Notes under the pieces: model-generated | What the model saw: only the letters and a program-made list of their open reading frames with translations | Database searches by the model: none | What the model was told of the DNA's origin: nothing | Program-made: the position numbers and the translations under genes | In this document: one piece after another, positions 52,432 through 62,566 of the stretch | Position numbering within the stretch: the stretch's first letter is position 1 | Layout: each line of letters starts with the position of its first letter | Assembly: GCA_944389475.1 (NCBI GenBank) | Contig: CALXMM010000007.1 | Coordinates: forward strand, 1 to 64,000 | DNA length: 64,000 bases | Direction: 5' to 3' | From: an uncultured Clostridia bacterium | Lineage (GTDB): Bacteria > Bacillota > Clostridia > TANB77 > CAG-508

Positions 52432-52466
52432 AAAAAGAGAATTTTCGTTATGAAAATTCCCTTTTC
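52432..52466 (-). terminator. Terminator after the CBS protein gene
   Basis: GAATTTTC (52439-52446) pairs with GAAAATTC (52452-52459), with outer AAAAG/CTTTT pairing, and T residues follow on the minus strand. Confidence 0.7.
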
Positions 52467-52516
52467 AAAGTGAAATACATTATTTTTAAATTTAACTTCC
52501 TATAATGATTAATAAA

Positions 52517-52954
52517 CTATTCTGCATTCTTAGTTTTGTTACAACAAATATCTTCCAATGTTGCATATACTCCAGTTCTATTTACTTGTTCATTTTTAAC
52601 TAAATCTTTTAAAGTAATCATTCCTACAACTTTATTGCTATCTATTATTGGAATTCTTCTTACATTGTTTTCAGCCATTTTATTTTCAACTGTTTGTATA
52701 TCATCATTTGAAGTACAAGTATAAACATTACAAGTCATTATATCGCTAACTTTAGTTGTATTACAATCTTTACCAGATGCTATACATCTTAAAGTTATAT
52801 CTCTATCTGTTACAAGTCCAACTAAATTTTTACCTTCATCGCATACAGGCACACAACCTACATGGTTTTCATTCATAAGTTTAGCGCAATCAGTAACAGT
52901 AGAATTTGGCAAGCAATAGTAAACATTATTGCACATACAATCTTTAACTTTCAT
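52517..52954 (-). CDS. CBS-pair protein
   Basis: A 145-residue protein made of two CBS motifs. The first runs from VKDCMCNNVYYCLPNSTV to NLVGLVTDRDITLRCI (about 2-60), the second from VSDIMTCNVYTCTSNDDI to KVVGMITLKDLVKN (about 68-125). CBS pairs bind adenosyl nucleotides and regulate enzymes or transporters. Cysteines are unusually frequent (CMC, CC near the end). A remnant of another CBS gene lies at 46400. Confidence 0.9.
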   Translation of the reverse strand: MKVKDCMCNNVYYCLPNSTVTDCAKLMNENHVGCVPVCDEGKNLVGLVTDRDITLRCIASGKDCNTTKVSDIMTCNVYTCTSNDDIQTVENKMAENNVRRIPIIDSNKVVGMITLKDLVKNEQVNRTGVYATLEDICCNKTKNAE

Positions 52955-53102
52955 CTAATATACCTTCCTTGCTCAAAATTTGAATTGTGGTTGGAATCAT
53001 TGATTTCTTTCTCACAATTGCTTAATTTTATAACAATAAATTGCTGGTATACTAGTATGATGTCCTTTTTCTAAAAAATAATTCTTACAGTTTTTGCCAA
53101 AT

Positions 53103-53504
53103 TTAAAAATCTATATATGGATTGTAATTTCTTACTCCTCTATTTAAATATACACTTCTATCCCTAAATCCACATTTCCTTTCTTCAATTTTTTCTTTTA
53201 TTACTAAAATTTTTAATAAATCAATTATTATATTTTTCATATCTTTTGAATTTTCTTTTATTTTTAAATCTTTATATAACTCTTCAATTTCTTTATTAAA
53301 ATCTGTTTTACAATTTTGAATATTTATTTTATTTATTTTTTCAATTAATGATTGATACATTTCTGGATAATTTTTTTCCAATTCATAAGAAAAATCATCA
53401 AAATTATAATCATTATTGTAATCATTATTATAATATGTATTTTCTTGATTTATATTATATCCTAAAACAGTACTCATATAATCCTCATAATTTTTATCAT
53501 ACAT
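53103..53504 (-). CDS. Asn/Tyr-rich hypothetical protein
   Basis: A 133-residue soluble protein of no recognised family. The N-terminal third contains a Tyr/Asn/Asp repeat (YYNNDYNNDYNFDD, about 24-37). The middle is helical and acidic (KTDFNKEIEELYKDLKIKE), and the C-terminus reads RKCGFRDRSVYLNRGVRNY. AAGGAGG lies before the ATG. It sits between the CBS gene and the CMP-kinase-like gene on the same strand, without obvious coupling. Confidence 0.6.
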   Translation of the reverse strand: MYDKNYEDYMSTVLGYNINQENTYYNNDYNNDYNFDDFSYELEKNYPEMYQSLIEKINKINIQNCKTDFNKEIEELYKDLKIKENSKDMKNIIIDLLKILVIKEKIEERKCGFRDRSVYLNRGVRNYNPYIDF

Positions 53505-53536
53505 ATTTAAAACCTCCTTATTTTATTATATAAAAG

Positions 53537-53558
53537 AAGAGGCACATATGTGCCTCTT
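53537..53558 (-). terminator. Palindromic terminator after the CMP-kinase-like gene
   Basis: The 22-bp perfect palindrome centred on CACATATGTG lies 6 bp after the stop. On the minus strand TCTTTTATA follows. Confidence 0.75.
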
Positions 53559-53563
53559 TAAAC

Positions 53564-54268
53564 TTATTTAATATTTGGAATTTCACTTAAATTAATATAT
53601 TGTATAATTTTATTTGCTTCATCTTCTACAGTTTTACAATCTGTTACATCTACAACTTTTGTTATTGGATATACCTTATAATATCCAGATTCTTTTTGTA
53701 ATTCATCACGCTTTTGAATATGCTTTTTTAAATCCTCAATCGAAATTTCTCCCTCATATTGATGATATTTTCTTCTTACTCTTTCATCTAAATCTGCAAC
53801 TAAAAGGAAATGATAATTAACTTTTGGATACATATTTACAATGTCTCTTGAAGATAATATTATATTATACTTAGCTTTAAATTTTTCTATTATATGCTTT
53901 CCAAATTCATATAATTTTTCGTTGTTTGCATAATTACTGATTTTTGAAGTTGCAATTGATGTTTCAGGTGATTGCAAATCTTCTTCATCAATCTTTTTCC
54001 CATGAATATATACAACACTTTCTCTATTTTCTATTTTTAAACTTAGCTGCAATTTGTCCATTATATTTTTCATATTTAACGAACTTAATTTAGTATTATC
54101 TTCTTTTACATTTATTAAACCCGTTTTTAATATACCATATGTAATTGCTCTATAGATATTTCCTCCGTGTAATAAAATAGAATTAGGAATTCTATTTAAT
54201 AAAGCTCTACAAACAGATGTCTTTCCCGTACCTACATATCCTTCTATTCCAATAACTACATTTTCCAT
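53564..54268 (-). CDS. Cytidylate kinase-like P-loop protein
   Basis: A 234-residue nucleoside monophosphate kinase-fold protein. The P-loop is IGIEGYVGTGKTSVCRALL at the N-terminus. HGGNIYRAITYGILKTGL follows, as in CMP kinases, and HGKKIDEEDLQSPETSIATS corresponds to the Cmk NMP-binding region. The lid segment YHQYEGEISIEDLKKHIQKR ends the pattern. It differs from housekeeping Cmk in the Asp-rich core, so the substrate may differ. Gene order gives no extra clue. Confidence 0.72.
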   Translation of the reverse strand: MENVVIGIEGYVGTGKTSVCRALLNRIPNSILLHGGNIYRAITYGILKTGLINVKEDNTKLSSLNMKNIMDKLQLSLKIENRESVVYIHGKKIDEEDLQSPETSIATSKISNYANNEKLYEFGKHIIEKFKAKYNIILSSRDIVNMYPKVNYHFLLVADLDERVRRKYHQYEGEISIEDLKKHIQKRDELQKESGYYKVYPITKVVDVTDCKTVEDEANKIIQYINLSEIPNIK

Positions 54269-54463
54269 AATTTTCCTCCAAAATCAATAGTGTAATTTAT
54301 ACACTTACATGTTTCTTACCAATAATTTTGTTTTTATTCTTCCAAATTTAATATTGTAATTATATACCAATATATTCTATTTTTCAATTAATTTATATAT
54401 ATATGAATATTTTTATTTTTTATGTAGAAAATAAATATATATTCATTTATGGAGGTGCTGAAA

Positions 54464-54568
54464 ATGAGTAAAAATAATAATGAAAAGAAAAATAAACAAC
54501 AAAATAATAATAATAATTCTCAACAACACAAACCAGTTAATAACGAAACTTTAAATGACAAAAGATAG
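54464..54568 (+). CDS. Very small Asn/Gln/Lys-rich protein
   Basis: A 34-residue frame starts MSKNNNEKKNKQQNNNNNSQ and ends ETLNDKR. GGAGGTG lies 7 bp before the ATG, which supports translation. The composition is hydrophilic and disordered, similar in style to small spore proteins, but no family can be named. A TGAATA motif about 55 bp upstream could be a -35 for a sporulation sigma factor, though no good -10 is seen. Confidence 0.5.
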   Translation: MSKNNNEKKNKQQNNNNNSQQHKPVNNETLNDKR

Positions 54569-54640
54569 AGAATTATATTGTTTTTTATTTTAAATTAAAC
54601 CGTTGTCGAAATTCTAAATTTCGTTTACACAGTAAATTCG

Positions 54641-54675
54641 AAAAGTACACTGATTTTATATATCAGTGTACTTTT
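54641..54675. terminator. Bidirectional terminator behind uvrA
   Basis: AAAAGTACACTGA (54641-54653) pairs with TCAGTGTACTTTT (54663-54675). It ends uvrA on the minus strand and possibly the small plus-strand gene. Confidence 0.85.
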
Positions 54676-54679
54676 TACT

Positions 54680-57508
54680 TTATTCTTCCAAATATTTTTT
54701 TAAAAACTTTCCTGTATATGACCTATCATTTTTACATATTTGTTCGGGTGTTCCAACAGCTACTATTTCACCGCCACCATCTCCACCTTCTGGTCCTAAG
54801 TCTATTATATAATCACATGTCTTAATTAAATCCAAATTATGTTCAATAACAATTATCGTATTTCCCGTATCTACTAATCTTTGTAATATATTAACTAATC
54901 TATGGACATCTGCAATATGAAGGCCTGTAGTAGGTTCATCCAATATATACAATGTTTTTCCAGTAGCCTTTTTAGAAAGCTCTGTTGCCAATTTAACTCT
55001 TTGTGCCTCACCACCTGATAAAGTAGTAGAAGGTTGGCCTAATTTAATATAACCTAATCCCACATCATATAATGTTTGAATTTTTTGTTTTATTTTTGGA
55101 ATATTACTAAAGAAATCTAATGCTTCTTCTACAGTCATATCTAAAACATCAGAAATTGTTTTTCCTTTATATTTTACTTCCAACGTTTCATGATTATATC
55201 TTTTTCCTTTACAAACCTCACAAGGTACATAAATATCTGGCAAGAAATTCATTTCTATTTTTATTAATCCATCACCATTACAAGCTTCACACCTACCGCC
55301 TTGAACATTAAAACTAAATCTTCCTTTTGAATATCCACGTAATTTAGCTTCATTTGTATTTGCAAATATTTCTCTAATTGTATCAAAAACTCCTGTATAT
55401 GTTGCTGGATTTGACCTTGGTGTTCTACCGATTGGAGATTGGTCTATATTTATTATTTTATCTATTTTGTCTATTCCTACAATTTCTTTACATTTTCCTG
55501 GTCTTTCATTAGAACCATTTAACTGTTTAGCAATTGTTTTGTATAATATTTCATTTACTAATGTACTCTTTCCAGAACCGGAAACACCAGTTACACAAGT
55601 AAATACCCCAAGTGGGAATTTAACACTTATATTCTTTAAATTATGTTCTGTTGCACCTTTTATCTCAATAGCTTTACCTTTTACAGTTTTTCTTCTTTTT
55701 TTAGGAACAGGAATTTTTTTCCTTCCGCTTAAGTATTGACCAGTTATAGAATTTTCTACTTTCTTTATCTCTTCTGCAGTACCTTGTGCCATAACATTAC
55801 CACCATGCACACCAGCGCCTGGCCCAATATCAATTACTTGGTCTGCGGCATACATTGTATCTTCATCATGTTCAACAACTATAACAGTATTGCCTAAATC
55901 TCTTAATTTTTTTAATGTTGCTAATAGCTTATCATTATCCCTTTGATGTAGTCCAATACTAGGTTCATCCAAAATATATAATACTCCAGTTAATCCTGAA
56001 CCAATCTGGGTTGCTAAACGAATACGTTGTGATTCTCCTCCTGATAATGTTGCTGCTGACCTAGATAATGTTAAATATTCAAGCCCAACATCAACTAAAA
56101 AGTTAAGCCTTTTATCTATTTCTTTAAAAATTTGTTCACCAATCATTTTTTGTTGATTCGTTAACTCCAAATTTCTTAAATAATCTCTAATTTTATTAAT
56201 TGGCATATCTGTTAACTCATTTATATTTTTATCTCCAACCTTAATAGAAAGGACTTCTTTTCTAAGTCTTGCACCATGGCATGAATGACAAGGACTTTCG
56301 CTCATGTATAACTCATAGAAAGACCTCATAGCTTGTGATTTTGTTTCATTATGTCTTCTTTCCAATGTAGGAATAACTCCTTCGAATGGTGCACTATATT
56401 TTCTTATTCCAAATGGTGATTCGTGTTCAAAATCTATGCACTCATCACCTGTTCCATATAATATTTTATCTAAAAAATCTCTTGGCAATTTCTTTATTGG
56501 AACTTTTATATCTACTCCATAATGTCTTCCTATGGCTTCGAAATACATCTTTGCCATAGTTTCTCCCTTTTTCATTGTACTTGCTCCAAAAGCTTTTACA
56601 CCATCATATAATGTTTTATTTTTGTCAGGAATAATTAAATCTTCATCCATTTTCATTAAATATCCAATACCAGTACACTCTGGACAAGCTCCATCAGGAC
56701 TATTAAAAGAAAACAATCTAGGTGTTAATTCTGGAAAGCTAAATCCACAATCCGGACATGCATAATTTTGACTATATAATGTTTCTCCTTTTCCAGGAAC
56801 ATCTATAGTAACAATATTATTTGCATGTTTTAAAGCAATCTCAACAGATTCAGTTAACCTACTTCTAATTTCTGGTTTAATAACAAGTCTATCTACAATT
56901 AAATCTATATTGTGTTTTTTCTTTCTATTAATCTCGATATCATCAGTAAGTTCAACATTCTCCCCATCAATTCTAGCTCTTATAAACCCTTCTTTTAATA
57001 AGTCTTGAATTAATTTTGTATATTCACCTTTTCTGCCTCTAACTACTGGAGCCATAACCTGAACCTTAGTTCCCTCTGGTAATTTCATTATATTATCCAC
57101 TATTTGGTCAATACTTTGTTTTTCAATTTTTTTACCACAATTAGGACAATAAGGTACTCCAATTCTTGCATATAGCAAACGAATATAATCGTAAATTTCT
57201 GTTACTGTTCCAACCGTTGACCTTGGATTTTTAGATGTTGTTTTTTGGTCGATAGAAATTGCAGGAGATAATCCTTCTATTGATTCCACATCTGGTTTTT
57301 CCATTATTCCTAAGAATTGCCTAGCATATGATGAAAGACTTTCTACATATCTTCTTTGACCTTCTGCATATAATGTGTCAAAGGCTAATGATGATTTTCC
57401 AGAACCAGAAAGTCCTGTTATTACAACTAATTTATCTCTTGGTATTTCCAAACTTATATTTTTTAAATTATGTTCCTTTGCACCTCTAATAATTATTTTA
57501 TCATTCAT
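54680..57508 (-). CDS. uvrA: Excinuclease ABC subunit A
   Basis: UvrA is the damage-recognition ATPase of nucleotide excision repair. The 942-residue protein has two ABC modules: [20 protein letters not shown] at residue ~31 and [16 protein letters not shown] at ~637. The signature loops are [19 protein letters not shown] and [16 protein letters not shown]. Zinc-finger cysteines appear in [10 protein letters not shown] and in [17 protein letters not shown]. It ends at a strong terminator. The uvrB gene lies 1.5 kb upstream, separated by an unknown gene. Confidence 0.98.
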   Translation of the reverse strand: MNDKIIIRGAKEHNLKNISLEIPRDKLVVITGLSGSGKSSLAFDTLYAEGQRRYVESLSSYARQFLGIMEKPDVESIEGLSPAISIDQKTTSKNPRSTVGTVTEIYDYIRLLYARIGVPYCPNCGKKIEKQSIDQIVDNIMKLPEGTKVQVMAPVVRGRKGEYTKLIQDLLKEGFIRARIDGENVELTDDIEINRKKKHNIDLIVDRLVIKPEIRSRLTESVEIALKHANNIVTIDVPGKGETLYSQNYACPDCGFSFPELTPRLFSFNSPDGACPECTGIGYLMKMDEDLIIPDKNKTLYDGVKAFGASTMKKGETMAKMYFEAIGRHYGVDIKVPIKKLPRDFLDKILYGTGDECIDFEHESPFGIRKYSAPFEGVIPTLERRHNETKSQAMRSFYELYMSESPCHSCHGARLRKEVLSIKVGDKNINELTDMPINKIRDYLRNLELTNQQKMIGEQIFKEIDKRLNFLVDVGLEYLTLSRSAATLSGGESQRIRLATQIGSGLTGVLYILDEPSIGLHQRDNDKLLATLKKLRDLGNTVIVVEHDEDTMYAADQVIDIGPGAGVHGGNVMAQGTAEEIKKVENSITGQYLSGRKKIPVPKKRRKTVKGKAIEIKGATEHNLKNISVKFPLGVFTCVTGVSGSGKSTLVNEILYKTIAKQLNGSNERPGKCKEIVGIDKIDKIINIDQSPIGRTPRSNPATYTGVFDTIREIFANTNEAKLRGYSKGRFSFNVQGGRCEACNGDGLIKIEMNFLPDIYVPCEVCKGKRYNHETLEVKYKGKTISDVLDMTVEEALDFFSNIPKIKQKIQTLYDVGLGYIKLGQPSTTLSGGEAQRVKLATELSKKATGKTLYILDEPTTGLHIADVHRLVNILQRLVDTGNTIIVIEHNLDLIKTCDYIIDLGPEGGDGGGEIVAVGTPEQICKNDRSYTGKFLKKYLEE

Positions 57509-57682
57509 AAACTGCCCCCAAAATAATTTCTTGAATAATGTAATTATTTACATTAATATTATTAAATATCCTTAAAATCTATATTATTATATTATATTTA
57601 GCTCACAAAAACAATAGTTTGCTTTAATAATACAAAAAAGAAAGCAGACTTTTTATCCTGCTCCCTTTAACGTTTATTAATT

Positions 57683-58906
57683 TTATTTTCCTTCTTCACT
57701 ATTTTCTGAAATTTGATTTTCTTTCCTACTAAAATTATATCTAGTTAAATCTTTTAACGAATTTAGAAATGTCCTAGCACTTTTACATCCCATTAATATC
57801 CTATATCCTTCTTCGGTCTTTTTTAAATATCCAATATGCCTACTTCCTAAATTTTCACTGTCTTTATACTGTTCAACATTTGTTTCTGAAAATAATGTTC
57901 TAAAAGCTAAATTCAAACGTTCATCATCATTTTTTAATAATTCATTCATGTCTTCATCACCCAACTCAAAAGCAAGTTTTTGGTTATCTTTCTGTTGTTC
58001 TTCTGAGTCTGTTCTTGCAGTATAATTGGTAACATATAAATTAGAAATATTATCATCATTATGAACAACTGAATTTACTTTAGTAACTTCATCTAAGCAT
58101 ACAGTCTTTCCATTATCTGGGTCTGTGAAATAAATTGTCTTTTTCCCTGGCGCAACACGAATATTATTATCATTAATTCTATTTTCTTGTTTTTCTGTAT
58201 TTTGTACAAATGCACTACTTGTTTGAGGTGCATGATAAATTTTTTCCATATCTTCTTGTTTTCTTGTTTCTTCTTGTTGTTTTTTATCTCGTTTCATTTG
58301 TTTTAGCCAATTCTCAGAAAGCACATCTTTAGCATATTTTATTGCATCTTCAGTATTATCTTCTATATTTATTTTAATATGCCCTTCATCATTTGGTTCC
58401 ATCTTAATTCTTCCAACCGGATTTACTTGGTAATAATTTAAGTTTTCTAAATCTAATCTGCCGGATTTTATTAATTCATATAAACCATCGTTTGCTAAAA
58501 ATTCTTCTAGAGAATAATTATCAGGGATTTCGAAGCAAACCTTTCTAAATTCATCTGAACTCAACTCATCTGTATTATCCTCTTGCTTAAAATCTGCCAC
58601 AATTACTTTTGTCGATTCGCCCTCTGTATGATTAATTAATCCAAGTTCTTTTATTTGTTGAAAATTATAAGAATTTGTGTCATTTCCATCTATTGTTGCA
58701 TCATATACTTCTTCCCCAAATTTATGTTTAGCATTTACTATATGAGAATGCAAAGAATAAAAAGACTCGCTTGTAAAAAAATCTTCTCCTTTGTTTCTTC
58801 TAAAAAATGAGATGAGCTTAGAAAAGAAGCTTTGTTTTCTAGGTATTAGTGCTACTCCTATTTCATTTTCATCATTATTTTTATTTTTTCTTTTGAATCC
58901 AAGCAT
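57683..58906 (-). CDS. Unidentified 407-residue protein between uvrA and uvrB
   Basis: A soluble protein I do not recognise. The N-terminus is basic (MLGFKRKNKNNDENEIG), followed by SFFSKLISFFRRNKGEDFF. A middle part (about 85-200) contains HTEGESTKVIVADFKQED and FEIPDNYSLEEFLANDGLYE. A Gln/Lys/Glu-rich coiled stretch spans 205-240, and the C-terminal part has FRTLFSETNVEQYKDSEN and EEGYRILMGCKSARTFLNSL. It has its own promoter (TTGACA-N17-TACAAT). Position hints at DNA metabolism, but nothing in the sequence shows it. Confidence 0.65.
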   Translation of the reverse strand: MLGFKRKNKNNDENEIGVALIPRKQSFFSKLISFFRRNKGEDFFTSESFYSLHSHIVNAKHKFGEEVYDATIDGNDTNSYNFQQIKELGLINHTEGESTKVIVADFKQEDNTDELSSDEFRKVCFEIPDNYSLEEFLANDGLYELIKSGRLDLENLNYYQVNPVGRIKMEPNDEGHIKINIEDNTEDAIKYAKDVLSENWLKQMKRDKKQQEETRKQEDMEKIYHAPQTSSAFVQNTEKQENRINDNNIRVAPGKKTIYFTDPDNGKTVCLDEVTKVNSVVHNDDNISNLYVTNYTARTDSEEQQKDNQKLAFELGDEDMNELLKNDDERLNLAFRTLFSETNVEQYKDSENLGSRHIGYLKKTEEGYRILMGCKSARTFLNSLKDLTRYNFSRKENQISENSEEGK

Positions 58907-58953
58907 ATATTATCTCCTTTATTTTCTCATTGACATAATTCATTCATGATTTT

Positions 58954-58982
58954 ATTGTATATATAACTAATTTAAATGTCAA
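58954..58982 (-). promoter_or_regulatory. Sigma-A promoter for the 407-residue gene
   Basis: On the minus strand TTGACA (58982-58977), a 17-bp spacer and TACAAT (58959-58954), about 50 bp before the start codon. Confidence 0.72.
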
Positions 58983-59046
58983 TATTTTTAAAATTAAATT
59001 TCTGTTACATAAATTTTTCCTTTTAATATGTCAATTATTATCCTAA

Positions 59047-61008
59047 TTATTTGTCATTTATTTTCTCTAATTCTTTAATTTTATCCCTTAATTCTGCTGC
59101 TTTTTCAAATTCCATATTAGAAGCACATTTTAGCATTTCATCAGTTAATTTTGTAATTATCTCATCTATATCTTCATCCTGCTTAATTTTATATTCTGCA
59201 GAAACATCTTCAAGTACTGTTGCTCTAATTGTATCTCTAATAGATTTATTAATTGTTTTTGGTGTAATTCCATGTTCCTCATTATATTTCATTTGTATCT
59301 CACGTCTTCTATTTGTTTCACTTATAGCTTTTTCCATTGATTCTGTTAATTCATCCGCATACATTATTACCATTCCATTTGTATTTCTTGCAGCACGCCC
59401 TATTGTTTGAATTAACGAACGTTCTGAACGTAAAAATCCTTCTTTATCTGCATCAAGAATTGCAACTAATGAAACTTCTGGAATATCCAATCCCTCTCTT
59501 AAAAGGTTTATACCAACTAATACATCAAATTCTCCTAAACGTAAATTTCTAATAATTTCCATTCTTTCCAAAGCTTTTATGTCTGAGTGCATATAATTTA
59601 CTTTTATATCTACATTTTTAAGATAATCTGTTAAATCTTCTGCCATTTTCTTTGTTAATGTAGTAACTAAAACTCTCTCATTTCTAGCAGTTCTTTCTCT
59701 AATTTGTTCTATTAAATCATCAATTTGATTTTCTATTGGTTTAACCTCTATCTTAGGGTCCAATAAACCTGTAGGTCTTATAATTTGCTCTACTACATTA
59801 TCTTTGCTATGTTCTTTCTCATAATCTCCCGGAGTTGCACTAACAAATATAACTTGATTTATTCTCTCCTCAAATTCCTTGAATGTAAGAGGTCTGTTAT
59901 CATATGCTGAAGGTAATCTAAATCCATATTTTACAAGAGAATCTTTTCTTGCTTTATCCCCATTATACATTGCTCTTACCTGAGGAATTGTTGCATGTGA
60001 TTCATCTATTAATAACAAGAAATCTTTTGGAAAATAATCAAATAATGTAAATGGAGGACTACCAGGCTCTCTACCACTAATATGTCTAGAATAATTTTCT
60101 ATTCCTTGACAAAATCCTGTTTCTTTCATCATTTCTATATCAAAATTGGTTCTCTCTTCTATTCTTTGGGCCTCGATTAATTTTTCCCTATCCTTAAAAT
60201 ATTTTATTCTTTCTTGTAATTCTTGCTCTATCGTTGTAATCGCTCTGTCCATTTTTTCTTTAGTCGTAACATAATGTGAATTTGGGAAAATCATTACATG
60301 AGCTCTTGTTCCAATTGCTTTCCCTGTTAAAGGATTTATTTCTGAAATTTTTTCTATTTCATCACCCCAAAACTCAACTCTTATAGCTGTTTCGCTTTGG
60401 TCTGATGGATATATTTCCACAATATCTCCTTTTGCTCTAAAAGTTCCTCTTTTAAAATCTATTTCATTTCTTGTATATTGCATTTTTACTAGTTTTTTTA
60501 AAACTTCATCCCTAGATTTTTGCATTCCCGGTCTTAATGAAATAATCATATTTTCATAATCTATTGGGTCTCCCAAACCATATATACAAGATACTGATGA
60601 AACTATTATTACATCTCTTGTTTCAAATAAACTAGCTGTTGCAGAGTGACGTAATTTATCTATTTCATCATTTATGGATGCATCTTTTTCTATATAGGTA
60701 TCAGAACTAGGAATATAGCTTTCTGGTTGGTAATAATCATAGTAACTTACAAAATACTCCACATTGTTCTCTGGGAAGAATTCTTTGAACTCTGAATAGA
60801 GTTGTCCAGCTAGTGTTTTGTTATGTGCTAACACCAATGTTGGCTTCTGAACTTGCTGTATTATGTTAGCCATTGTAAAGGTCTTTCCAGAGCCTGTAAC
60901 ACCTAAAAGTGTCTGGAATTTCTTGCCTTGCTTAATTCCATTACTTAAATATTCAATTGCTTGTGGCTGGTCGCCAGTTGGTTTATATTCTGAATGTAAT
61001 TTAAACAT
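59047..61008 (-). CDS. uvrB: Excinuclease ABC subunit B
   Basis: UvrB is the helicase-like damage-verification subunit that receives DNA from UvrA and recruits UvrC. The 653-residue protein has [18 protein letters not shown] (Walker A), the beta-hairpin region [28 protein letters not shown] (DEAD-like) and the C-terminal helicase motifs [17 protein letters not shown] and [12 protein letters not shown]. The final UVR domain ([16 protein letters not shown]-like, about 615-650) is present. GGAGGAG precedes the ATG. No SOS box is obvious in the 70-bp leader. Confidence 0.97.
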   Translation of the reverse strand: MFKLHSEYKPTGDQPQAIEYLSNGIKQGKKFQTLLGVTGSGKTFTMANIIQQVQKPTLVLAHNKTLAGQLYSEFKEFFPENNVEYFVSYYDYYQPESYIPSSDTYIEKDASINDEIDKLRHSATASLFETRDVIIVSSVSCIYGLGDPIDYENMIISLRPGMQKSRDEVLKKLVKMQYTRNEIDFKRGTFRAKGDIVEIYPSDQSETAIRVEFWGDEIEKISEINPLTGKAIGTRAHVMIFPNSHYVTTKEKMDRAITTIEQELQERIKYFKDREKLIEAQRIEERTNFDIEMMKETGFCQGIENYSRHISGREPGSPPFTLFDYFPKDFLLLIDESHATIPQVRAMYNGDKARKDSLVKYGFRLPSAYDNRPLTFKEFEERINQVIFVSATPGDYEKEHSKDNVVEQIIRPTGLLDPKIEVKPIENQIDDLIEQIRERTARNERVLVTTLTKKMAEDLTDYLKNVDIKVNYMHSDIKALERMEIIRNLRLGEFDVLVGINLLREGLDIPEVSLVAILDADKEGFLRSERSLIQTIGRAARNTNGMVIMYADELTESMEKAISETNRRREIQMKYNEEHGITPKTINKSIRDTIRATVLEDVSAEYKIKQDEDIDEIITKLTDEMLKCASNMEFEKAAELRDKIKELEKINDK

Positions 61009-61078
61009 ATCTCCTCCTATTATTTAATTAAATATTATTACCATTTATTCACCCTATGTTCTATCTCTTTCCCATAAT

Positions 61079-62536
61079 CTAATTGCCTATTGGTGCATAA
61101 TGGTCTGTTACTACTTTCCTATCACTTGAAAAACCTGTTATTTCTCTAGATAATAAATTTGCATATTGTCCACGTTTTTCTTCATTAATATTTGTACCAT
61201 TCTTAAAACCAATTAATATTAAATTTTGTATCTCACTATTTTCTGTGTCTCTTACTTTATATAATTTTACTTCAGGAAATACAGCTTTATATGTAGCATA
61301 TTCATACTTTATAAAATCATCATCTTTTCCTTCCAAACTTGATATTATATTTGTAATTACCATTCCATTATCATTTAAAGCATTTTTTGCTTTTTGCAAA
61401 GCCTCATATGTAGTTAGTTCAAATGGTGCATTATGTCCTTTAAAAGCATCTATTAAAATAGTATCATATTTATTTTTTGTACTATTTAAAAAACTTCTAC
61501 CATCTTGATGATAAATTTTAAGTCTTGGATTTTCAGTATCCAAACCAAATTGAGATTTAGCAAGTTCTGTCATTTTATCATCTATTTCTACAACATCAAT
61601 TGTTTTATCCTGATAATTATTCAAATAATATGTTGGATATGTATATGCTGCTCCACCTATCATAAGTGTAGATTTTGCATTCTTATTATAATAATCAAAT
61701 AAATTATAATAATATAAATAATCTGCCCCCATCTCATTTGTTTCTTGATTTATATATGATTCAAGTCCTGTATCTACTTGTAATATTTTATAATTTGTAT
61801 CTCCTACTAATTCATTTTTTACCCAAATTCTGCTATACTGTGAATCCACATCTGCTAAAATATCTGGGTTGTTTTTTTCAAAAAGTACTTTTCCATAATA
61901 ATTGAATCCCAACAATACAATTAGGCAAAAGAACATAGCAATGCAATATTGTAAATTCTTTTTATTGAACATCATAAATGATAATACAAATAGCACTAAT
62001 GTTATTATCAATATTAAAACTCTAACTCCCAAATGTGGTATTAATAAAAATCCAGCTGTAAATGTTCCAACTATACTTCCTATAGTCGATAGTGAAGATA
62101 TTCCACCAGATGTTTTTCCTATATCCTCATGCGAATCATCTTCTAATTTTACTGCAAATGGAGATACCATTGCTAATATAAAACTTGGAATTCCAAATAC
62201 TACTGCAGAGCATATTATAGCGATAAATACTAATTGGCTAGAAATCTCTGATAATGGTTTTACAAGTACCACCTCTAAAATTGGTATTAAACTTGTAAAA
62301 ATGGCTCCAACTAATATAAATAAAGATAATACATTTATATCTGGCTTCTTATCTGCTATTTTTCCCCCTAGCCAATATCCTATACTCATGCTAATTAGCA
62401 TTATTCCTATAATTGTAGTCCAAATTAAATTAGAGCTTCCAACATATGGTGACAATATTCTTGCTGCCACCAATTCTAAGACCATATCTAATGCTCCACA
62501 CAAAAATACTGTAATCTTCATTTTTAATTTTTCCAT
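61079..62536 (-). CDS. Membrane-fused spermidine synthase-like protein
   Basis: A 485-residue protein with an N-terminal transporter-like part and a C-terminal spermidine synthase-fold domain. About seven hydrophobic helices lie in residues 5-215 (LELVAARILSPYVGSS is the family's entry motif). The second domain (about 235-470) has LMIGGAAYTYPTYYLNNY, VVEIDDKMTELAKSQFG, HQDGRSFLNS and YDTILIDAFKGHNAPFELTT, the SAM-like binding motifs. Aminopropyl transfer to a polyamine is typical of the fold, but a fused family member may act on another substrate. Confidence 0.82.
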   Translation of the reverse strand: MEKLKMKITVFLCGALDMVLELVAARILSPYVGSSNLIWTTIIGIMLISMSIGYWLGGKIADKKPDINVLSLFILVGAIFTSLIPILEVVLVKPLSEISSQLVFIAIICSAVVFGIPSFILAMVSPFAVKLEDDSHEDIGKTSGGISSLSTIGSIVGTFTAGFLLIPHLGVRVLILIITLVLFVLSFMMFNKKNLQYCIAMFFCLIVLLGFNYYGKVLFEKNNPDILADVDSQYSRIWVKNELVGDTNYKILQVDTGLESYINQETNEMGADYLYYYNLFDYYNKNAKSTLMIGGAAYTYPTYYLNNYQDKTIDVVEIDDKMTELAKSQFGLDTENPRLKIYHQDGRSFLNSTKNKYDTILIDAFKGHNAPFELTTYEALQKAKNALNDNGMVITNIISSLEGKDDDFIKYEYATYKAVFPEVKLYKVRDTENSEIQNLILIGFKNGTNINEEKRGQYANLLSREITGFSSDRKVVTDHYAPIGN

Positions 62537-62566
62537 AATCTTCTTCCTTTAAACTAATTTTAGATT

